Positions 58,554-64,000 of a stretch of DNA of 64,000 bases are shown in pieces. The number at the start of each line of letters is the position of its first letter. The stretch's first letter is position 1. A program made the position numbers and the translations under genes. The notes under the pieces were generated by a model that saw nothing but the letters and a program-made list of their open reading frames with translations, was not told the DNA's origin and did not search any database. Origin of the DNA: DTFZ01 sp050260375 (lineage in GTDB: Bacteria; Bacillota; Clostridia; Christensenellales; SZUA-584); NCBI GenBank assembly GCA_050260375.1, contig JBLNCA010000014.1, positions 1-64,000 of the forward strand, in the 5' to 3' direction.

Positions 58554-58590
58554 GTATAAACGCGCCCAAGTTAAACATTCTAAACTTGGG
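58554..58590 (+). promoter_or_regulatory. Predicted sigma-G-type promoter and hairpin before the photoproduct lyase
   Basis: GTATA (58554-58558), 17 bases, CATTCTA (58576-58582), a perfect sigma-G -10 (CATNMTA) with a sigma-F/G-like -35. Overlapping it, CCCAAGTT (58565-58572) and AACTTGGG (58583-58590) form an 8-bp inverted repeat whose right arm enters the GGGAGG ribosome-binding site. Bacillus splB is known to be sigma-G dependent. The implied leader is only about 10 bases, which is tight. Confidence 0.5.
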
Positions 58591-58598
58591 AGGACGCA

Positions 58599-59606
58599 AT
58601 GGAACGCTTTGTACCGACAAGAGTATACGTTGAGCACGGCTGCGATAAATACACGCTGGGAAGGCAGCTTATAGATAAATACACAAAAGCGGGCGTAGAG
58701 ATTGTGGAAATAGACGACCACAACAACATACCCGAAAACCGCGAGCGCCCGGACAGGGATTTCCCGAAAATGAAGGACTATCTCGTGCTGGGCATTAGAA
58801 AATCGCTAACATACCGACGGAACCACAAGACGTCGGATTTCTTAGTGCCTTACACGTCCTCGGGGTGTAGCGCAATGTGCCTTTATTGTTACCTCGTCTG
58901 CACTTATTACAACTGCTCATACTTGCGCGTGTTCGTAAACAGGCAGCAGATGATGAACAAGCTTAAAGCGTCGGCGGACAAATATCCGGGAAGCGTGTTT
59001 GAAATAGGCAGCAATTCCGACCTTGTGCTGGAGAACTCGGTAAGCGGCAACCTCGAATGGACGGTAAGCGAGTTTTCCAGCGTCACGAACGCGCGGCTTA
59101 CGCTGCCCACCAAATTCGATATGATAGACCCGCTGCTTGATATAGACCACGGCCGCAATGTGACTATACGGATGAGCCTAAATCCCCAGGAGATAATACG
59201 GCGCGTGGAGTTCCGCACGTCGGGGCTTAACGAACGCATAGAGGCGATAAACAAGCTTTATAGGGCGCACTACGACGTAGGCATACTTGTCGCGCCGATA
59301 ATACTGCTCGAAGGATACGAGCAGATGTACGAGCGGCTTTTTAAGACGATGGGGGAGAGCATAGACCCCGGGATACTTAAAAACGTATTGATCGAAATAA
59401 TATTCATGACGTACGGCACGACGACAAGGAAGATAAACGACGAGGCGTTTCCAAACGCCGTGCAGCTGTATAACGAAAACACCATGTCTTACTGCGGGCG
59501 CAGCAGATACGGCTACAAGCAGTCTCAAAAGGAAGAGGCGTCGCGATTTTTAAGGGAAAGCATAGCGCGCCACATACCGGGCGCGCGTATTGCGTATATC
59601 GTATGA
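58599..59606 (+). CDS. splB: Spore photoproduct lyase
   Basis: A 335-residue radical SAM enzyme that repairs the spore photoproduct (a thymine dimer) at germination. The SAM-cluster cysteines are Cys 90, 94 and 97 (SGCSAMCLYCYL), at the same numbers as in the Bacillus enzyme. Most family segments are present (FVPTRVYVEHG at the start, TYGTTTRKINDEAFPNAV near the end). The region EIGSNSDLVLEN (about 135-146) corresponds to Bacillus EAACTSD, where Cys 141 is the H-atom donor; here serine/asparagine are present. GGGAGG lies 5 bases before the ATG. Monocistronic. Confidence 0.92.
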   Translation: MERFVPTRVYVEHGCDKYTLGRQLIDKYTKAGVEIVEIDDHNNIPENRERPDRDFPKMKDYLVLGIRKSLTYRRNHKTSDFLVPYTSSGCSAMCLYCYLVCTYYNCSYLRVFVNRQQMMNKLKASADKYPGSVFEIGSNSDLVLENSVSGNLEWTVSEFSSVTNARLTLPTKFDMIDPLLDIDHGRNVTIRMSLNPQEIIRRVEFRTSGLNERIEAINKLYRAHYDVGILVAPIILLEGYEQMYERLFKTMGESIDPGILKNVLIEIIFMTYGTTTRKINDEAFPNAVQLYNENTMSYCGRSRYGYKQSQKEEASRFLRESIARHIPGARIAYIV

Positions 59607-59652
59607 AGGGTTTATTGCCAGCCGGAAAAGGCAGGCGCTGCGGAATATGCGC

Positions 59653-60663
59653 TTATTCCATAGCGTTAAGCTCGGCCATAACCTCGTCCGAAAGCGCTAT
59701 GCCGGCTGCGGTTATGTTTTCGTAGTACTGTTCCTTCCTGCTGAACCCGAGTATCGGTATTATACGCGGCTCCCGGCGCAGCATCCAAGCGAGCACCAGC
59801 TGGTTGCCCGATATGCCGAGCCGTGACGATACCGCTTCAATCAAATCGAGCTTTTTCCTGTTGTATTCGCTGTTATATAAGTGCCAGTTGTAATACTGCT
59901 CGCGCTTTGCCCTGTCGCCGTAAATCCCTTTAAGCAGCGGCGAGTATGCGAGGAACGCCATGCCGCTCTCTTCGGCGAAGCTGAACATTTCGCTGTCTCC
60001 GTGAGCAGTTATGCCGGTGTCAGCGCCTTCGACGGGATGCAGGTAAGAATATTCCTGCTGCATCGCGGCGTATGATACGAAGCCTTCGCGCTCGCAAATC
60101 TCGTTGGCTCGCCTCATCTGCTGCGTGGTGATATTGCTGCATCCTATGAAGCGGACCTTGCCTTCCTTTACAAGCTCGTCAAGCACTTTCATCGTTTCTT
60201 CAAGCGGCGTGCGCTCGTCATATACGTGCGTATAATAAAGATCGATGTAGTCGGTATTAAGACGGCGCAGGCTGTCTTCGACTCCCTTGCGTATTACAGA
60301 CGCCGAGAGGCCTTCGTATTCGCTTCTTACCCGGCTCCATTCGGGATTGCCGTTGGCGTCGCGTATATTGTAAGGGTCTTTAAGGCGCGCGCCCACTTTT
60401 GTCGCAAGAAATACGTCCGAACGGTTTTTCCTTGACTTCATCCATTTGCCCAATACGTTCTCGCTCTCGTCGCCTATAAACTCGCCTTTGCCCATCCACC
60501 ACGCGTAGCAATTCGCGGTGTCTACAAAATCTCCGCCCGATTCAAAGAAATGGTCAAGCACCTCGAAAGACGATGCTTCATCCATCGCTGTACCCATCAT
60601 CATACAGCCGAGACAAAACTCGCTGACGGTTTCGCCCGTTCTGCCCAATGCAACCTGCTTCAT
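59653..60663 (-). CDS. Aldo-keto reductase
   Basis: A 336-residue NAD(P)H-dependent oxidoreductase with a (beta/alpha)8 barrel. The catalytic tetrad is visible: Asp and Tyr of FVDTANCYAWW (about 47, 52), Lys of FLATKVGA (about 87) and His of YYTHVYDE (about 145). It resembles the YcsN/Tas-like and sugar-reductase branch; the substrate is unknown. AAGGAG lies 6 bases before the ATG. It is divergent from the MocR-type regulator gene, which probably controls it. Confidence 0.93.
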   Translation of the reverse strand: MKQVALGRTGETVSEFCLGCMMMGTAMDEASSFEVLDHFFESGGDFVDTANCYAWWMGKGEFIGDESENVLGKWMKSRKNRSDVFLATKVGARLKDPYNIRDANGNPEWSRVRSEYEGLSASVIRKGVEDSLRRLNTDYIDLYYTHVYDERTPLEETMKVLDELVKEGKVRFIGCSNITTQQMRRANEICEREGFVSYAAMQQEYSYLHPVEGADTGITAHGDSEMFSFAEESGMAFLAYSPLLKGIYGDRAKREQYYNWHLYNSEYNRKKLDLIEAVSSRLGISGNQLVLAWMLRREPRIIPILGFSRKEQYYENITAAGIALSDEVMAELNAME

Positions 60664-60786
60664 GTTATACTCCTTTATTTACCGTTAAAGGCTTGATATA
60701 TTAGCATATTGAGGATAATATATTATCGGAATAATAAAAGTGCCAATAAATCGCCATTTTAATGGAACCAATTTAAAGGAGCGTAT

Positions 60787-62175
60787 GTGTTTGGATTAAC
60801 GATAGACAAAGCATCAAGCGTTTCGCTGACAAGCCAGCTTGCGAGGCAGTTAAGGGAAGCTATACTCTGCGGAAAGATAGAAGCGGGAGCAAAGATGCCG
60901 CCCACGCGCAGCCTCGCTAAGGAGCTGGGAGTTTCGCGCAACACCGTCGTACAGACGTATGAGCAGCTTATCGCGGAAGGGTATCTGAATAGCGTCACGG
61001 GCTCGGGTACATTTGCCGCCGACATAGGCGCTCCGCCGAAACTTAAAAAGCAGACCTTGGAAGCAGCGCATGAGTACGGGCGAGAAAAAGACAAGGACGT
61101 AATCGCATTTTACGCAGGCAACCCCGACGTTTCTTCGTTCCCCAGAACGTTATGGGGCAAGGCGCTTAAGGAAGCGTGCCTTTACGCCGAAGACGACGCG
61201 TTCGGGTACGGCAGGCCGGAAGGGCATCCCGACTTGAGAAAGGCGATACAGGGCTACCTTTACAGGGCTAAAGGAATCTACTGCGGCAGCGACCGCATAA
61301 TAATACTGCCCGGTACCGCTATGGCGATACAAACCGTCGCCCAGCTTTTGTACCGTGAGGGCTGCGCGGCTGCGTTTGAAGACCCCTGCATAGATTTTGC
61401 GCCGGGCGCGATTAAAAGGGGCGGGCTGAAAACGATACCCGTTGAATCCGATTCACTGGGGATGCGCACAGACCTGCTGCCCGCGGATGCAAATATAAGG
61501 CTTGTATACGTCGCGCCGTCACATCAATATCCGCTGGGCGGCGTTATGCCTATAGCGCGAAGGCTGAAGCTGCTCGAGTTTGCGCAGCGGCATGACGCGT
61601 ACATAATAGAGGACGATTACGACAGCGAGTTCCGCTATCACGGCGAACCGATACAGTCGCTTTGGAACCTTGGCGACGAAAGGGTAATATACCTTGGCAG
61701 CTTCAGCAACGTATTTTCGCCTTCATTGCGCATGGCGTATATTATAATCCCCGAACGGCTTAAAAAAAGCATGTCCGTACTGCTTGGCAGGCTCAACATA
61801 TGGGTCGGGGCAATAGAGCAGATAGCGCTTGGGCGCATCATAGAAAGCAAACAGTACGACAGGCACGTATATCGCATGAAGCGGCTGTACGACTCCAAGC
61901 GCAAGCTGCTCATCGACTGCCTGAAAGCGGCGTTTGGTTCGCGCATTCAAATATCAGGCGAACTTGCGGGGCTTCATATGCTTGTCACACTGGACAGGGA
62001 TATAACCGAAGAGGATAAAAAGGCGATTGCGGAAAGCGGCGTCGAAGTCGATTATGCGGAGGATTACGCCGCCGTCAAAGGCAGGTTCAAAAACAAGCTC
62101 GTGCTGGGATACGGAAATCTTGGCAAAGCGCAGATAGAGGAAGGCGTATTAAGGCTCAAAAACGCGCTTAAGTAA
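60787..62175 (+). CDS. MocR/PdxR-type regulator lacking the PLP lysine
   Basis: A 462-residue GntR-MocR fusion. The N-terminal winged helix (about 10-75) has ARQLREAILCGKIEAGAKMP and SRNTVVQTYEQLIAEGYL. The C-terminal part (about 100-460) has the class I aminotransferase fold, with EDDYDSEFRY and YLGSFSNVFSPSLRMAYI. In MocR proteins the latter normally reads GTFSK, the Lys holding PLP; here it is Asn (AAC codon, about residue 305). Start GTG with AAGGAG 5 bases upstream; the overlapping ATG is followed by an early stop. It is divergent from the aldo-keto reductase gene. See the findings. Confidence 0.9.
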   Translation: MFGLTIDKASSVSLTSQLARQLREAILCGKIEAGAKMPPTRSLAKELGVSRNTVVQTYEQLIAEGYLNSVTGSGTFAADIGAPPKLKKQTLEAAHEYGREKDKDVIAFYAGNPDVSSFPRTLWGKALKEACLYAEDDAFGYGRPEGHPDLRKAIQGYLYRAKGIYCGSDRIIILPGTAMAIQTVAQLLYREGCAAAFEDPCIDFAPGAIKRGGLKTIPVESDSLGMRTDLLPADANIRLVYVAPSHQYPLGGVMPIARRLKLLEFAQRHDAYIIEDDYDSEFRYHGEPIQSLWNLGDERVIYLGSFSNVFSPSLRMAYIIIPERLKKSMSVLLGRLNIWVGAIEQIALGRIIESKQYDRHVYRMKRLYDSKRKLLIDCLKAAFGSRIQISGELAGLHMLVTLDRDITEEDKKAIAESGVEVDYAEDYAAVKGRFKNKLVLGYGNLGKAQIEEGVLRLKNALK

Positions 62176-62230
62176 AACGGCAAGCTGTTTCGGCGCGGGC
62201 GGAAATGGTATAATCGCTAAGGGAGGCGCT

Positions 62231-63574
62231 ATGCTGAAGAAAAACGACATTATAGAACTGGTTATAGAAGACCTGACGGTGGAAGGCGCAGGCATAGGAA
62301 AGCATGACGGCATGGCTGTGTTCGTGCCTAAAGCGCTGCCCGGCGAATATGTGAGGGTAAAGGTAATAAAACTTGCGAAGAACTACGCGGTCGCCCGGCT
62401 TCTGGATATATTGGAACGCTCGCCGGAGCGCACCGAGCCTTTTTGCGGAATGTTCGAGAAATGCGGGGGCTGCACGTTGCAGTACCTTTCGTATAAGGGG
62501 CAGCTTGAATATAAGGCGCGGCACATAAAAGAGTGCTTCAAACGGCTGGGCGGCATAGACATAGAAACGCCCGAGGTGGTGCCCGCTGACAACATACGCG
62601 ATTACAGGAACAAGGCGTCGTTTCCCGTGGCGTTTGCGGACGGGAAACTCCAGGCGGGGTTTTACGCGCCGCGCAGCCACCGGCTGGTCGCCGCCGTATG
62701 CCCCATACAAAAACAGCCCGTTAACGATATAAAGGAAGCGGTGATGGAATGGGCCGAAAAAGAAGGCGTAACGGCGTATGACGAAACGAGCGGCAATGGC
62801 ACGCTCCGGCACATAATAGGCAGGCAGTCTTCGAACGGTGAGCTTATGGCGGGCGTCGTAGTAAAGGGCGGCATAAACGAAAAATCGCTGACGTCTGCGC
62901 TCAAAGGCATACCGGGCTTAAATAGCGTAGTAGTTAACAGAAACGATAAGAATACAAACGCGATATTGGGAGACATTGAGTACGCCGTAAGCGGCGAGGG
63001 GTATTTAACCGAAACTTTCGGAGGGCTTTCATTCAGGACGGGGCTGTCGAGTTTTCTTCAGGTCAACCACGAGCAGGCGGAGAAGCTGTATAAGCTCGCC
63101 ATAGAGTACGCGGATATATCAAATAACGACGTGGTGTTCGACCTTTATTGCGGCATCGGCACGCTCTCGCTGCTTGCCGCGCGCAAAGCAAAACGCGTGC
63201 TAGGCATAGAGTACGTTAAGAGCGCTACGGAAAACGCTAAGGAGAACGCCCGCATCAATGGAATCGGCAACGCCGAGTTTCTCGCGGGAGACGCGGAGCG
63301 CATGCTGGACGAAGGGGTAAAGCTTGTAGGCGAGCCACAAATCGTCATACTCGATCCTCCGAGAAAAGGCTGCGACAGGGCACTTGTCGAGAAGCTGATT
63401 GAACTGGCGCCGCACAAAATAGTATACGTATCGTGCAACCCATCAACGCTCGCGCGCGACGCGTCTTTGCTATGCAAAGCGGGCTATAATATAAAAGCCG
63501 TAAAAGGCGTGGATATGTTCCCGCACACGACGCATGTGGAGGCTATAATAGTGCTACAAAAAGCAAATACATAG
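62231..63574 (+). CDS. rlmD: 23S rRNA (uracil-C5)-methyltransferase RlmD family
   Basis: A 447-residue enzyme of the RumA/RlmD/RlmCD family, which makes 5-methyluridine in 23S rRNA. A TRAM domain (about 1-60) is followed by the [4Fe-4S] cysteines (Cys 72, 78 and 81 in FCGMFEKCGGC, plus VAAVCPIQ) and the SAM domain with VFDLYCGIGTLSLLAARKA. Motif DPPRKGCD and the catalytic Cys of YVSCNPSTLARD follow near residue 400. GGGAGG lies 4 bases before the ATG. Which uridine(s) it modifies (747, 1939 or both, as in RlmCD) cannot be told. Confidence 0.93.
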   Translation: MLKKNDIIELVIEDLTVEGAGIGKHDGMAVFVPKALPGEYVRVKVIKLAKNYAVARLLDILERSPERTEPFCGMFEKCGGCTLQYLSYKGQLEYKARHIKECFKRLGGIDIETPEVVPADNIRDYRNKASFPVAFADGKLQAGFYAPRSHRLVAAVCPIQKQPVNDIKEAVMEWAEKEGVTAYDETSGNGTLRHIIGRQSSNGELMAGVVVKGGINEKSLTSALKGIPGLNSVVVNRNDKNTNAILGDIEYAVSGEGYLTETFGGLSFRTGLSSFLQVNHEQAEKLYKLAIEYADISNNDVVFDLYCGIGTLSLLAARKAKRVLGIEYVKSATENAKENARINGIGNAEFLAGDAERMLDEGVKLVGEPQIVILDPPRKGCDRALVEKLIELAPHKIVYVSCNPSTLARDASLLCKAGYNIKAVKGVDMFPHTTHVEAIIVLQKANT

Positions 63575-63905
63575 AAATACTGAGTTTTCGGCATTTTGCG
63601 AAGTGCGTAGGATTCAATAGTACAGGAGAAAAATATCGAAATAAAGTTATTATGAATTCGGTTGAAGTTTCAGTGGTTATAAATATGGAATGTGGGGACA
63701 CAATGAAATAATAGCTACTTACTAATGTTCTAAATATTCTTCTGCTGAAGGATTCTTATTTGTTTAATTGTATTATTGTATTAAACCTTGCATTCGAAAT
63801 GATTTCTGGTAAAGGATCATGGAAATTAGAAACACTAATGGTATCAATGAAATCATTTGGTTATATTTATATGCATTAAATACATAGCCTTAATGAGGGA
63901 TCATA
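63575..63905. other. AT-rich gap without recognisable genes
   Basis: Base composition drops sharply compared with the preceding coding region. Only short broken reading frames are seen (for example an ATG at 63651 reading 19 codons). It could be a decayed gene or the edge of acquired DNA. Confidence 0.4.
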
Positions 63906-64000
63906 ATGGAGTCAGGAAATAAAAAGCATATAATTGCATTGGATATCGCTTATGAAATAATGACACGCAATCATGATCCATTGATTCTTTCTATGATGCA
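63906..64000 (+). CDS. Truncated ORF at window edge, function unknown
   Basis: GAGGGA lies 5 bases before an ATG; the frame stays open for 31 codons to the end of the window (MESGNKKHIIALDIAYEIMT is the first part). Too short to identify. Its AT-rich codon use differs from all genes to its left. Confidence 0.45.
   Translation, partial: MESGNKKHIIALDIAYEIMTRNHDPLILSMM

Overview
The window comes from the chromosome of an anaerobic, endospore-forming Firmicute of the class Clostridia, with moderate G+C and heavy use of ATA for isoleucine. Spore genes are found throughout: two alpha/beta-type SASPs, spoIIAA-spoIIAB-sigF, spoVAC-AD-AEb, yunB, a BofC-domain protein, a SpoVB-like flippase and a spore photoproduct lyase. 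Anaerobic energy metabolism is represented by an NADH-linked multisubunit [FeFe]-hydrogenase. I see no rRNA, tRNA, CRISPR array or prophage.

Layout. 1-118 is the 3' end of a group II intron (domains V and VI). 141-5130 holds the SASPs, the spoVA operon and the spoIIA/sigF operon behind a sigma-H-type promoter. 5252-10573 holds two convergent class A penicillin-binding proteins. 10723-19936 holds yunB, yebC, a BofC-like gene, an FMN riboswitch with ribU, tsaE-tsaB-rimI, two membrane or zinc-ribbon proteins, and a cysteine desulfurase-thiI pair. 20294-25258 is the hydrogenase operon (hndA, a GHKL ATPase, hndB, hndC, hndD), translationally coupled at most junctions and preceded by two Rex-type operators. 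Directly upstream on the same strand (25548-28797) lies a probable sensory module: DRTGG protein, SpoIIAB/RsbW-like ATPase, short [FeFe]-hydrogenase-like protein, second DRTGG protein and PHP phosphoesterase.

28832-42391 carries a SPOR protein, DegV, an aminotransferase, a Re-citrate-synthase-like enzyme, hup-mazG-spoVB, trmL, pgk-tpiA-gpmI and a small P-loop protein. 42687-49459 carries thrC, a DUF503 gene, trpS, a HAD phosphatase, a remarkable 77-residue protein with 17 cysteines, rmuC, DUF2975 with an XRE regulator, and tadA. 49619-53344 is an ABC-2 exporter with a small membrane protein and a TetR regulator. The right part holds a degenerate GGDEF/HD-like protein, bioY with a BirA-type operator, an ECF sigma factor with two lipoproteins, the photoproduct lyase, an aldo-keto reductase divergent from a MocR-type regulator that lacks the PLP lysine, and rlmD. 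The last ~430 bases are AT-rich and end in a truncated ORF.

At least 17 copies of a ~38-bp hairpin repeat are scattered through the intergenic regions. The two stem arms change together from locus to locus, while the flanks (GGGGTCCCC on the left, GGGGTGTAA on the right) and often a GTGAGG loop stay the same. A second, longer modular repeat occurs near 3.3 and 16 kb. The most interesting points are the hydrogenase sensory operon with its Rex-like sites and internal hairpins, the covarying repeat family, the Cys/Gly-rich protein, and several enzymes or regulators whose key residues are replaced.
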